Source of the DNA: Nocardia carnea
Lineage (GTDB): Bacteria; Actinomycetota; Actinomycetes; Mycobacteriales; Mycobacteriaceae
Assembly (NCBI RefSeq): GCF_029868855.1
Contig: NZ_JARWOV010000193.1
Coordinates: 1 to 45,781, forward strand
Reading direction: 5' to 3'
DNA: 45,781 bases
Shown here one piece after another: positions 11,240 through 19,754 of this stretch. The first letter of the stretch is position 1, and each line of letters opens with the position of its first letter. The notes beneath the pieces were generated by a model that saw only the letters and a list, made by a program, of their open reading frames with translations, was not told the DNA's origin and did no database searches. A program made the translations under genes and the position numbers.

Positions 11240-11293
11240 ACCGGCAAGTGTATGGACGAGGTGTCCGGTTCGTGCCGCCTTCGGTGCCGGAGG

Positions 11294-12550
11294 TCACTCA
11301 TCCGCGGGTTCGGGCAGCCAATGCACCGGCGTGGTCTGCCGGATGTGGACGAGGATGTCGAAGGCCGCCGCCGGTGAACTCACTTCCAACCGCGCCGCCT
11401 CGTCCGCGGCCGGGTCGTACACACCGCTGATCACCCGCAGCCGTCCCGGTGCCGTCCGCCACGCCCGGACCTCCGGCGGGGCGTCGGCGCGGAGGTCGAC
11501 GAAATAGGCGGGCAGGTCGACGGTGGCCAGATCGGCGTCGATCAGGTCCGGGGCGGGGTCGGGCGCGATCGCCGTCCCCAGATCGCCGTGGTGGAAACCG
11601 ATCGCGACCGAGAGGTAGGCGGTGCCGAAGTACGTGCGCAGCTCGCTGCCTTCGCCGTGGAACCGGGTATCGGCCGAGCCGAGGCCGGTATCCGTACCGG
11701 CGGTGTGAGCGATCCCGTCCCAGTACACGATTCGCGCGCCGGTGGTGCGATGGTGCTCGATGATCGTCCGGGCCGGGTGCGGCTCGTCGCCGCCGAAGCT
11801 GCCGCGACCGGCCACGCTGTTCTCGTGGAAGTCCACGATCAGCCGGGCGCGGTCGAGTGCGGTCGAATATGCCGCGGCGGCCTCGGGGCCGGCCGGCTGC
11901 GGCAGTGAGTGCAGGAGCTCGAGGGCAGCGCGGGCATCCTCGGCGAACGGGCGGCCGGGGTGGATGCCCTGATGGCGCTGGACGTGCTCGTCGATCCGGT
12001 GCGCACTGCGGATCGGGGTCAGATGCGTGGCGAGTTCGCCGGCGCGGTCCGGTGCCCAGCGATGGGCGTAGGCGAGCACCTCGTCGTAGTCGGCGGGTTC
12101 GGCAGCCGCCGGCCGGATACCGAATACACCGACCTGATCGCCGGGGTGCTCGGCGTTGTAGGCGCGCAACCATTCGAGCGTCGCGACGGTTTCGGCGGTG
12201 CGCAGGGGACGCCAGGCGCCGGCGAGTGCGGTGTGCGGATCACCGCTGCCGGTGCGTACGTAGGCGTCGAGCCGGGCACCGGACCGTGCGCTGTCCTGGA
12301 TGGCGAGCGCGCGGAATCCGTGCTCGGTGACCAGGGTGCGCAGGATCCGGTCCCGGATCCCGTAGGTCTGCCGGGAGAAGCGGGTGGATTCGCCGAGACC
12401 GACCACGGTGGCCGCGGCCAGGTGGTCGGTCAGTGTCCGCAGGTCCGGACCGGTATCGGCGGCGTCGGTTCCGTGGACGGGCCGCGCGTTGTCGCGCAGC
12501 CATTGGTGCACCGCGTCGGCGGTATCGGTGGATGTCGAGGTAGTGGTCAC
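11294..12550 (-). CDS. Erythromycin esterase family protein with altered active-site motif
   Basis: A 418-residue member of the erythromycin esterase-like family (EreA/EreB fold). Visible blocks are VVGLGESTRFSRQTYGIRDR near residue 50, FRALAIQDSARSGARLDAYV, the helical middle and IVYWDGIAHTAGTD. In EreA/EreB the first block reads GEATHG, with Glu and His essential, followed by an LExS-type Glu. Here the His is replaced by Arg (GESTRF) and the second Glu by Gln (AIQDS), while the later His is kept. Macrolide hydrolysis is therefore doubtful; a different substrate or a non-enzymatic role is inferred. The GTG at 12550 has GGGAG spaced 7 bases and lies downstream of a plausible promoter. An ATG at 12595 is in frame but overlaps that promoter's -10 box. 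Confidence 0.85.
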   Translation of the reverse strand: MTTTSTSTDTADAVHQWLRDNARPVHGTDAADTGPDLRTLTDHLAAATVVGLGESTRFSRQTYGIRDRILRTLVTEHGFRALAIQDSARSGARLDAYVRTGSGDPHTALAGAWRPLRTAETVATLEWLRAYNAEHPGDQVGVFGIRPAAAEPADYDEVLAYAHRWAPDRAGELATHLTPIRSAHRIDEHVQRHQGIHPGRPFAEDARAALELLHSLPQPAGPEAAAAYSTALDRARLIVDFHENSVAGRGSFGGDEPHPARTIIEHHRTTGARIVYWDGIAHTAGTDTGLGSADTRFHGEGSELRTYFGTAYLSVAIGFHHGDLGTAIAPDPAPDLIDADLATVDLPAYFVDLRADAPPEVRAWRTAPGRLRVISGVYDPAADEAARLEVSSPAAAFDILVHIRQTTPVHWLPEPADE

Positions 12551-12590
12551 GGCAGGCTCCCGGTGGCTCGTCGGAGTGTCGTGAACCAGC

Positions 12591-12618
12591 CTCATACCTG
12601 AACTATTGTTTAGGTCAA
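12591..12618 (-). promoter_or_regulatory. Candidate sigma70-type promoter of the esterase-like gene
   Basis: On the minus strand TTGACC (12618-12613) and TATGAG (12596-12591) are separated by 16 bases, close to consensus -35/-10 boxes. Transcription would start about 30-40 bases before the GTG at 12550, which argues against translation from the ATG at 12595. Confidence 0.4.
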
Positions 12619-12624
12619 GTCGCG

Positions 12625-13731
12625 TCAGAGTTGAGTTCGCATCAGCACCACGTTGTACTGGTTGTGAACGGTGGTGAGGAAGTACAGATCGCTACCGGTC
12701 TGATACGGGAAGATCGACGGCGCGTAGGCGGTGGGCAGTTCCCGCGCGTCGATCAGTACCCGAGGCGGGCTCCACGGGCCCTGCGGGGCGGGCGCGGTGC
12801 GCATAACCACCGAATTGAACGGGTCCGTGGTGAGCGAAACATATTGACCCAGATACTCATTCCACATGACCGACAATTCGCCGACCCCGTGCATGATCGG
12901 TTGCGCGGCATTCACGTCACCGTGTTTCCAGTGCCCGCCGTCCCAGTATTCGTAGGCACCCAGATTCTGGATCTCCGCCTCGCGGACCCGGGATATGTAT
13001 GCGGCATTGTCGCGACCCGAGGCGGTGCCGTAAACATAAACGTAGCCACCGTCTTTCGCGAACGCATTCATCTGGAAATTCCGGTTGGCGCCTTCGTTCG
13101 GCCGGCGGGTGAATGTCAGGTCGGCCCAGGTTTCGCCGTTGTCGGCGGATGCGGCCAGTCCGGAGTAATTGGTCGTCCATTCTCCGGGGGTGTCCCACGT
13201 CTTCACCGACATCAGGCTCATGTACTGAACGCCGTTGACCGAGATACCGGCGGTCGGAATCCGGCTGATCTCCAGGAACGGAATCTTCGGGCTGGGGATC
13301 AGATCGCGTGCCTGACCGAAGACATCGCGGACCACACTGTCGAAGTAGATACCGTGACGGGGGTCGCGGGTATGGCTGCGGACCAGCACATTGCTGCGCC
13401 ACGCCCACATGCTGCCGGACAGCAGATTGGGGAATCCGACTCCGGCGGTATCGCCGAACGCGGTGAGCATTTCACCGTGCCCGTTGTCCCACATGATGCC
13501 CAGATCCGTGCCGAGCATGTTGTAGTTGTGGGTGCCGTTCGGGCTGGCCATGCCGGTGACCTGGAAAACGGCCCGGGTGGCCCCGTGTAATTGGGGAAGC
13601 CCATTGGTGCCGTTCAGCACCGGAATGGGATTGATGGCGTTGGGATTCGCCGTGGCCGGTGCGGTGGCCGCGAGCATTGCGGCCGATGCGCCCGCCAGCA
13701 GAGACATAAGTATGGATCCGGTTCTTTTCAA
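12625..13731 (-). CDS. Secreted DUF4185 domain protein, copy 2
   Basis: A 368-residue paralogue of the protein at 4603-5694. A Sec signal peptide (MKRTGSILMSLLAGASAAML, cleavage near ATANP) precedes the DUF4185 domain. The two copies align end to end: MLGTDLGIMWDNG, AFGDTAGVGFPNLLSGSMWAW, PSPKIP, YMSLMSVKTWDTPGEWTTNY, YISRVREAEIQNLGAYEYWDG and YQTGSDLYFLTTVHNQYNV. Compared with copy 1 there is a short insertion near VFGQARDL. The gene stands alone with no obvious partner. Function is unknown; the conserved tryptophans and acidic residues fit a carbohydrate-interacting propeller, which is inference. Confidence 0.88.
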   Translation of the reverse strand: MKRTGSILMSLLAGASAAMLAATAPATANPNAINPIPVLNGTNGLPQLHGATRAVFQVTGMASPNGTHNYNMLGTDLGIMWDNGHGEMLTAFGDTAGVGFPNLLSGSMWAWRSNVLVRSHTRDPRHGIYFDSVVRDVFGQARDLIPSPKIPFLEISRIPTAGISVNGVQYMSLMSVKTWDTPGEWTTNYSGLAASADNGETWADLTFTRRPNEGANRNFQMNAFAKDGGYVYVYGTASGRDNAAYISRVREAEIQNLGAYEYWDGGHWKHGDVNAAQPIMHGVGELSVMWNEYLGQYVSLTTDPFNSVVMRTAPAPQGPWSPPRVLIDARELPTAYAPSIFPYQTGSDLYFLTTVHNQYNVVLMRTQL

Positions 13732-13984
13732 GTCCGTCGGACCTCCGGGTTGCGTCGAGAATCGCCGCGAATAAACGTGGGCACCTCGGGATCTGTTACA
13801 CGGCTCATTTCGACTGGCTGGCAGATCGCGGTCATGTTAGCAGTGGATATGGGCTGATCAGACGCATTGCGCGGCGGTTCTGTGCCGGTGTCACACGGCA
13901 CGGCGGCGTTGTTGCCGAATTGTCACCAGCGGCGACTCCGCAGGACGGTTGCCGAAGAGCGCCGTAGATCACTCCATGGTGTAA

Positions 13985-14021
13985 TCGAGAAGTTAACCGT
14001 GCATTTCAGCGGTTTTCTCGA
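13985..14021 (+). promoter_or_regulatory. Hairpin/inverted repeat just upstream of the thiolase-like gene
   Basis: The arm made of TCGAGAA (13985-13991) and AACCG (13995-13999), with a 3-base bulge between, pairs with CGGTTTTCTCGA (14010-14021), giving a 12-bp interrupted stem 20 bases before the ATG. It may be an operator or an mRNA leader hairpin close to the ribosome site GGAGG. The rest of the 309-base divergent gap 13732-14040 holds no gene I can support. Confidence 0.35.
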
Positions 14022-14040
14022 GTGAGGAAGCGGAGGACGT

Positions 14041-15561
14041 ATGCTGCCAGCCGGAATGGACCCGCGCACACCGGTGCTCGTCGGAGCCGGACAGATCGTG
14101 CATCGGTCCGGTGAACCAGGTCTGCCCGGGGCGGTCGAACTGGCGGCGGAATCGCTGCGCCGCGCCGGTGCGGACAGCGGAACCGGCGATGCGCTGTTGC
14201 GTTCGGCCGATGTGGTGGCCGCGGTCGCCACCGTCAGCGGCTCCTACCCCAATCTGGCCGCAACGGTGGCCGCGCAGATCGGTGCCTCGCCGAAACGGAC
14301 CCTGCAATCCGCACCCGCCGGCGGCGACGCCCCCCAGCGGCTGCTCAACCTACTGGGCCGGCAGATCGCCGACGGCAAAACCGATATCGCGCTGATCTGC
14401 GGCGCCGAATCGGTGGCCTCGCTGAACAAAGCCAAGAAAACCGGTGCCGACCCCGGCTGGCCCGAACAGCACGAGAACGCCGTACCCGACGAAATCGTCG
14501 GGGCTACCGACGCCCCCAGCTCCGCAATGGAAACCGCGGCCGGACTGTGGGGGCCGATCTACATGTACGCGCTGATGGAATCGGCGATGCGCAACCGCCT
14601 CGGACTCGACCAGGAGTCGCACCTGGCGCGTATCGGCGGGCTGTGGTCGCGGTTCTCCGAGGTCGCGGCCCGGAACCCGTACGCCTGGATGCCGGCGCAA
14701 CGGACCGTCGCCGAGCTCGTCACCACCGGACCCGACAACCGGATGGTGTCCAGCCCGTACCCGAAACTGCTCATGGCGAATCTGACGGTCGACCAAGGCG
14801 CGGGTCTCATCCTGTGCAGCGCCGCGGCGGCGGACGCGGCCGGGGTGCCCCGGGATCGGTGGGTCTTCCCGCACGGCGGCGCCACCGCCACCGATATCTG
14901 GTATGTCTCCGAACGCAGCGATATGGCTGCCTCCCCGGCGATCGCCGCGGCCGGCCGCACCGCGCTGGCGGGTGCGGGGATCGGTATCGACGATATCGCC
15001 CATATCGATCTGTACTCGTGCTTCCCGGTGGCCGTGCAGGTGGGTGCCGCGGCGCTGGGTCTGCCGATCGACGATCCGGCGCGACCGCTCACCGTCACCG
15101 GCGGCCTCACCTTCGGCGGCGGTCCGGGCAACAACTACAGCACCCACGGCATCGCCACCATGGCCCGGATCCTGCGCGACAATCCAGGCGACTACGGGCT
15201 CACCACCGCGCTCGGCTGGTACATCACCAAACACGGGGTGGGTGTGTACTCGGCGAAACCGCCGGCCGAACCGTTCCGTCCGGTGGAGGCCGAGGTTCCG
15301 GTGGCCCGCCGCGAGACCGCTCCGGGCTATACGGGTCCGGCGGTGATCGAGGCCTACACCGTCCCGCACCGAAAGGGCGGCGCCGGCGACGAAGCCGAAG
15401 CCGTGGTGGTCAGTGCGCTGAACCCGGCCGGGGCACGCATACTTGTCCGGGCGACGGACAGCGAGACCATTGCCGCCTGCACCACCGGCGACCGGTTGGG
15501 CGCTGCCATCGAGATCACCGCCGCCGACCGTTTCATTCTGCGCAGCGAGAGGACAGCCTGA
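14041..15561 (+). CDS. Thiolase-like protein (TLP1 type; acetyl-CoA acetyltransferase-like)
   Basis: A 506-residue thiolase-superfamily protein of the mycobacterial TLP1/Rv1867 kind: two thiolase halves plus an extra C-terminal beta domain from about residue 420. Visible features are TPVLVGAGQ at the N-terminus, IALICGAESV, DLYSCFPVAVQV and GGLTFGGGPGNNYSTHGIATM. Where classical thiolases carry the nucleophilic Cys (CxSG), this protein reads SAPAGGDAPQ, and the HPxG loop is replaced by GGGPGNN. Ordinary thiolytic chemistry is therefore unlikely; an acyl-CoA-binding or altered catalytic role is inferred. The ATG has GGAGG 5 bases upstream. Its stop overlaps the next start by one base (TGATG), so it is translationally coupled to the enoyl-CoA hydratase. 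Confidence 0.87.
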   Translation: MLPAGMDPRTPVLVGAGQIVHRSGEPGLPGAVELAAESLRRAGADSGTGDALLRSADVVAAVATVSGSYPNLAATVAAQIGASPKRTLQSAPAGGDAPQRLLNLLGRQIADGKTDIALICGAESVASLNKAKKTGADPGWPEQHENAVPDEIVGATDAPSSAMETAAGLWGPIYMYALMESAMRNRLGLDQESHLARIGGLWSRFSEVAARNPYAWMPAQRTVAELVTTGPDNRMVSSPYPKLLMANLTVDQGAGLILCSAAAADAAGVPRDRWVFPHGGATATDIWYVSERSDMAASPAIAAAGRTALAGAGIGIDDIAHIDLYSCFPVAVQVGAAALGLPIDDPARPLTVTGGLTFGGGPGNNYSTHGIATMARILRDNPGDYGLTTALGWYITKHGVGVYSAKPPAEPFRPVEAEVPVARRETAPGYTGPAVIEAYTVPHRKGGAGDEAEAVVVSALNPAGARILVRATDSETIAACTTGDRLGAAIEITAADRFILRSERTA

Positions 15562-16325
15562 TGACCGAATCCGTGCTCCTGGACCGGTGTGACGCGATAA
15601 CCGTGCTCACCGTCAACCGGCCCGCGGCTCGCAACGCCATCGATCTGGCGACCGCGAAGGCGATCGAGGCCGCGATCGACGAATTCGAGGCCGACGATAC
15701 CGCGCGGGTGCTCGTGCTCACCGGGGCGGACGGAACCTTCAGCGCCGGAATGGATCTGATCGGGATGACCCGCGGTGAGTTCCCGGTGACCGAACGTCGC
15801 GGGCCGCTCGGTATCGCCGCGAAACCGCCGGCCAAACCGATGATCTCGGCGGTCGAGGGGTTCGCGCTGGCCGGCGGGTTCGAACTGGCTCTCTCCGGCG
15901 ACCTCATCGTCGCGGCACGCGACGCGAAATTCGGTATCCCGGAGGTGAAACGCGGGCTCGTGGCGGCAGGCGGTGGTGTCATGCGCCTGACTCAGCGCCT
16001 GCCGCGCAGTATCGCGGCCGAACTGGCGTTGACCGGCGGCCGGATCGGGGCCGAACGGCTGCACCAGCTGGGGCTGGTCAACCGGGTGACCGAGCCCGGT
16101 GAAGCGCTGGAGGTCGCCTTGGAGCTGGCGGGCGAGATCGCGGCCGCCGCCCCGCTGGCGGTGGCGGCCAGTAAACGGATCATCGACGAGTCCCCGGATT
16201 GGAGCACGGCCGAGGGTTTCGCGAAGCAGGGGGAGATCGCGCTTCCCGCAATCGCTTCCAAGGACGCGGCCGAGGGCGCGCTCGCATTCGCGGAGAAGCG
16301 CGATCCGGTTTGGCGGGGTCGCTGA
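15561..16325 (+). CDS. Enoyl-CoA hydratase/isomerase (crotonase family)
   Basis: A 254-residue crotonase that adds water to trans-2-enoyl-CoA (or performs a related reaction) in beta-oxidation. FSAGMDL and VEGFALAGGFELALSGDL form the oxyanion hole. Both catalytic glutamates of the hydratase pattern are present, one in GGFELA and one in FGIPEVKRGLVAAGG. The length is typical. Translation starts at the ATG overlapping the stop of the thiolase-like gene, with AGAGGA upstream; the two genes form an operon. Both may act on the same, unknown, acyl-CoA chain. The 287 bases after the stop (16326-16612) show no gene I can support. Confidence 0.92.
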   Translation: MTESVLLDRCDAITVLTVNRPAARNAIDLATAKAIEAAIDEFEADDTARVLVLTGADGTFSAGMDLIGMTRGEFPVTERRGPLGIAAKPPAKPMISAVEGFALAGGFELALSGDLIVAARDAKFGIPEVKRGLVAAGGGVMRLTQRLPRSIAAELALTGGRIGAERLHQLGLVNRVTEPGEALEVALELAGEIAAAAPLAVAASKRIIDESPDWSTAEGFAKQGEIALPAIASKDAAEGALAFAEKRDPVWRGR

Positions 16326-16612
16326 GGTTTCCCGCGTCGTACGGTGTGGCCGGCCGACCGCGGCGGTTCGGCCGATATTCCGGCATTCGGCGGCCTCGTC
16401 GACTGCCGATCGCGCTACGCCGTTCGGGCAGCAGGCAGGCCCAGCGCTTCGCAGAGGTCGACGACAGGGGCGGAGTTCGGAAGGCTGTACGGCGGCCGGT
16501 AACCGGCAGGCTCGGCAGCACTTTGTCCCAACCGGTCATCCGGGCGAGGTCGGCGGCGCCCTTCGTGGGCGGGCGAATCCCGGCGCATTCGGGCGGCGCC
16601 GGAGTCCGCCTG

Positions 16613-17395
16613 TCAGCTGGGCAATTGATCGAGGATCACGCGTGCGCAGGCGGCGGGATCGTCGTAGAACGGCGTATGCCCGCTGCCGTCCAGCGTGATG
16701 TGGCGGGCGTGCGGGAGTACCTCGCGGGCGCGCCGGCTCTGGGTCTTGTAGGTGAGCAGGATGTCGCGGTTACCCCAGGCGATGGTCACCGGAAGGTCCG
16801 CCAGGGCCGCGGGGTCGGCGAGTTTCGCCTCGGTGAACGAGTCCAGTGCCGGTGAGAAGCCGAGCGATTTCACCGCGCCCTCGGCGGTGGCCAGCGCGGT
16901 CTGCGCATCGACCGCCCAGGGCCTGCCGAAGACCAGGCTCAGGAACACGGTGCGGCCGATCGGTGTGGCGAGCACCTTCGGCATCGCCGGGCCGAGGAAG
17001 CGGCCGAGCTTCTTGGACCGGCCGAGCGATTGCTGACACCAGACCCGGCCCGGTTTGTCCCAGAAGAAGATCGGCGAGAAGGCTGTCACCGAACGGGCCA
17101 GGCCGCGGGCACCCAGGTTCAGGGAGATCCCGCCGCCCATCGAATTACCCGCGAGATGCGGCCGGTCGAGCCCCTGGGCGGTCAGAAAATCGGCGAGGGC
17201 GTCGGTCAACGTGTCCACGGTGGTGCGGGGCAGCGGTGCGGAGCCGCCGAAACCGGGCAGATCGACCGCGAGCACGTCGAAGTGTTCGGCGAGGGTGCCG
17301 ATGACCGGTTCCCAGACCTGCCATCGGCTGCCCACCCCGTGCACCAGAACGAGGGGTTCGCCGCGGCCTTCGCGATGGTGCTCGAGATCAGTCAT
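16613..17395 (-). CDS. Alpha/beta-fold hydrolase
   Basis: A 260-residue serine hydrolase with a complete triad in sequence: LVLVHGVGSRWQVWEP (oxyanion HG), HLAGNSMGGGISLNL (nucleophile Ser in GNSMGG), TIAWGNRDILLTY (Asp) and ITLDGSGHTPFYDDP (His). The cap region (about 120-200) carries no diagnostic motif, so substrate class (ester, epoxide, C-C bond) is open. The ATG at 17395 matches the usual start of the fold. The gene stands alone, divergent from the lipoprotein at 17802. Confidence 0.87.
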   Translation of the reverse strand: MTDLEHHREGRGEPLVLVHGVGSRWQVWEPVIGTLAEHFDVLAVDLPGFGGSAPLPRTTVDTLTDALADFLTAQGLDRPHLAGNSMGGGISLNLGARGLARSVTAFSPIFFWDKPGRVWCQQSLGRSKKLGRFLGPAMPKVLATPIGRTVFLSLVFGRPWAVDAQTALATAEGAVKSLGFSPALDSFTEAKLADPAALADLPVTIAWGNRDILLTYKTQSRRAREVLPHARHITLDGSGHTPFYDDPAACARVILDQLPS

Positions 17396-17801
17396 ACCCA
17401 GCTCTCCGATCGGGACCCGAACTGCGGAATCAGACTAACAGCAGGCGGGGGACATCAGTTTGATTCGCGTCCTGTCGCTGGACGCCCGAGCGATAGGCAA
17501 GCGGGCCTGACACCCTGTGCTCAGGTGTCTGGCCGGCGCTCCGATATGAGACGCAAGCCTATCCATGTTGTATATAAGCGGTCGGCTGGGGTTTCGGGCT
17601 CCGGACACGATCCGCAACAGGACCGGAATATCCGGCCCGGCCTGCGCCGAGAACCGATGTGAGTCTTCTCGAATTATCGCCTGCCGAGTTGCGGCCCGAG
17701 TGTGACTGCGACTACACACATGCGTGGGCGTCACGCGGACGACCGTGGGACGATCCCCGATCACCGCGGCGTCCAGGTGATACATCTGAGAGAGGAACCC
17801 G
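17396..17801. other. Divergent intergenic region, no gene seen
   Basis: 406 bases between the alpha/beta hydrolase and the lipoprotein. Short AT-rich patches (TGTATATAAG near 17570) could be promoter elements. I see no coding region, RNA gene or clear operator. Confidence 0.4.
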
Positions 17802-18134
17802 GTGCGGAAGACCCTTTTTGCCGCGACCCTAGTCATTCTGCCGCTGTTGGCGGCCTGCGGTAGCGATACCGAATCCGCGCCCGCGCTCACCGAGGCGGAC
17901 CTGTCGAAAGCCCTGCAGGAAAAGGGTCTCAAGGACCCGGCCTTCGCCGACTGCGCCGCCAAGATCTACCTGGCGGAGGGTATTTCCCAAGAGGGTCTGC
18001 AGACCATGATCAGCGACGAATTCGACACCCGGATGGCCGATCCGGCGACCCTCGGCCTGAGCCCCGAGGACAAAACCAAGGCCGAAGCGGCGACTACCAA
18101 GATCGTAGGCGAATGCCTCGGGACGTCGCAGTAG
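17802..18134 (+). CDS. Small putative lipoprotein
   Basis: A 110-residue precursor with a type II signal peptide: charged MRKT, a hydrophobic stretch, and the lipobox LLAAC with Cys-19 or -20 as lipidation site, followed by GSDTES. The mature part is a short acidic helical domain (ALTEADLSKALQEKGLKDP) with two Cys residues (ADCAAK and VGECLG) that could form a disulphide. The layout resembles small Actinobacteria-specific lipoproteins of unknown function. The GTG start has GAGAGGAA 5-6 bases upstream. No neighbour suggests a role. Confidence 0.8.
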   Translation: MRKTLFAATLVILPLLAACGSDTESAPALTEADLSKALQEKGLKDPAFADCAAKIYLAEGISQEGLQTMISDEFDTRMADPATLGLSPEDKTKAEAATTKIVGECLGTSQ

Positions 18135-18341
18135 GCGTCTTGCTCGCGTCGTAGACCGGGCACCGGCCGGCGGATCCACGTCGACAGGCCGGAGGCGGGA
18201 GCGCGGTTTTCGACACCGCGGCCGGTCCTGTCGTGTGTGCCGCGTCTTCCTGCGGCGACCACGGTGGCTCGGGGTGGGACCAGCGGTCCTATGCCGGATC
18301 CGGCCCTGGTTACGGCGGCTACCCGGTGTAACGCTGGGGAC

Positions 18342-19061
18342 GTGACATCATCGACGATCGCCTTGGTGACCGGGGCGAACAAAGGTTTGGGCCGCGAGAC
18401 GGTACGACGCCTGACCGACCTGGGGTGGCAGGTATTCCTTGCGGCACGCGATGCCGGGCGCGGCACCGAGGCGGTCGCCGAGCTGGCCGCCGAGGGTCGG
18501 CGGGTGCGGTTCGTTCCGCTGGACGTGACCTCGGACGAGTCCGTTGCCGCGGCGTACGGCCTGGTCCGCGCCCAGGCGGGGCGTCTGGACGTACTGATCA
18601 ACAACGCCGGCACAGCGGACCGGGGCTCCCATCCGGCCGACACCTCTGCAGACGAGCTGGCGGAAGTGTTCGACGCCAATGTTTTCGGCGCGGTTCGGGT
18701 AACCCGTGCCTTCTTGCCGCTGCTGCGGGCCGGCACACATCCGCGCATCGTCATGGTTTCCAGTGGTATGGGATCGATCGCCACCTTCACCGATCCCCGA
18801 TGGAAGGATCTCGTACTCCCCACCCTGGGCTACCCCGCGAGCAAAGCCGCGCTCAACATGCTCACCGCCGTATACGCGAGCGCGCTGCCGGATATCCGGA
18901 TCAACGCGGTGGATCCGGGTTTCACCGCGACAGACCTCAACGGACACACCGGCTTTCAAACCCTGGCCGAGGGCACCGAAGCGATAGTGCAGCTGGCCAC
19001 CCTCGGCGCAGACGGGCCCACGGGCGGATTCTTCGACCGCAACGGGATGATCCCGTGGTGA
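18342..19061 (+). CDS. Short-chain dehydrogenase/reductase (SDR family)
   Basis: A 239-residue classical SDR. TGANKGLG is the nucleotide-binding loop, DVTSDES precedes the adenine pocket, and INNAG is the structural motif. Catalytic Ser lies in IVMVSSGMGS, and the Tyr/Lys pair in YPASKAA. AVDPGFTATDLNGH follows, and the C-terminus GGFFDRNGMIPW is typical of the carbonyl-reductase-like group that contains GANKGLG proteins. The GTG at 18342 is chosen because it directly precedes the Rossmann fold and has TGGGGA upstream; the upstream in-frame extension is not conserved-looking. The reductase substrate is unknown. The flavin reductase pair follows 171 bases downstream. Confidence 0.9.
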   Translation: MTSSTIALVTGANKGLGRETVRRLTDLGWQVFLAARDAGRGTEAVAELAAEGRRVRFVPLDVTSDESVAAAYGLVRAQAGRLDVLINNAGTADRGSHPADTSADELAEVFDANVFGAVRVTRAFLPLLRAGTHPRIVMVSSGMGSIATFTDPRWKDLVLPTLGYPASKAALNMLTAVYASALPDIRINAVDPGFTATDLNGHTGFQTLAEGTEAIVQLATLGADGPTGGFFDRNGMIPW

Positions 19062-19232
19062 GACCGGAGCAGTCGCGGCGGAGACGGGTCGAGTCGCGGG
19101 AACGGGCGCGGCGCCGGGCAGCTCGGTTCCGATCCTGCCGATCGCAACCCTGGCACCGGCAACCACGCAGATGCTGAACTGGGTACACAGCACCCGACGA
19201 GCCCGGCACCGGCCGGAGCAGGAGGCGCCGAC

Positions 19233-19754
19233 GTGACCGTAACCGTGGTGGTAGGCAACCCGAAGCCGGCATCCCGCACCTTGACGGCGGGTGTCGCACT
19301 CGCCGCGGCGCTGCGCCCCGAGGTCGAGCCGACGATCATCGACCTGGTCGACCTGGGCCCCGGTCTGCTCGGCTGGGGGGACCCGGCGGTCGCCGACACT
19401 GTGCGGACCGTCGCCGGCTCGGACCTGGTGGTCTTCGCCAGCCCCACGTTCAAGGCCACTTACACCGGCTTGCTGAAACTGTTCCTGGAACAATTCGAGG
19501 GCGGCACCGGCCTCGCCGGGGTGCTCGCCGTCCCGCTGATGCTCGGCGCAGGCCCAGCGCATGCCCTGGCTCCCGATCTGCTGCTCAAACCGGTGCTGGT
19601 GGAGCTGGGCGCGACCACCGCCCTGCCCGGCCTCTACCTGTCCGACCGGACCTTCGGTGACGACGGCGTACTCACCGCGTACGCCGAACGCTGGCGCCCG
19701 GTGGCGCAGGCGTTGTCCACGGTGTCTCCCGCGAAACAAGAGGTCGAATCGTGA
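19233..19754 (+). CDS. NAD(P)H-dependent FMN reductase (NADPH_FMN_red fold)
   Basis: A 173-residue flavodoxin-like reductase of the SsuE/MsuE kind, which would reduce FMN with NAD(P)H. VTVVVGNPKPASRT is the phosphate-binding loop, and FASPTFKATYTGLLKLFLE the conserved helix that contacts flavin. LMLGAGPAH and the C-terminal helices complete the fold. The GTG at 19233 has an excellent AGGAGG 8 bases upstream. The stop overlaps the next gene's GTG by four bases (GTGA), so the two flavin reductases are coupled. No flavin-dependent oxygenase follows, which is unusual for this arrangement. Confidence 0.9.
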   Translation: MTVTVVVGNPKPASRTLTAGVALAAALRPEVEPTIIDLVDLGPGLLGWGDPAVADTVRTVAGSDLVVFASPTFKATYTGLLKLFLEQFEGGTGLAGVLAVPLMLGAGPAHALAPDLLLKPVLVELGATTALPGLYLSDRTFGDDGVLTAYAERWRPVAQALSTVSPAKQEVES

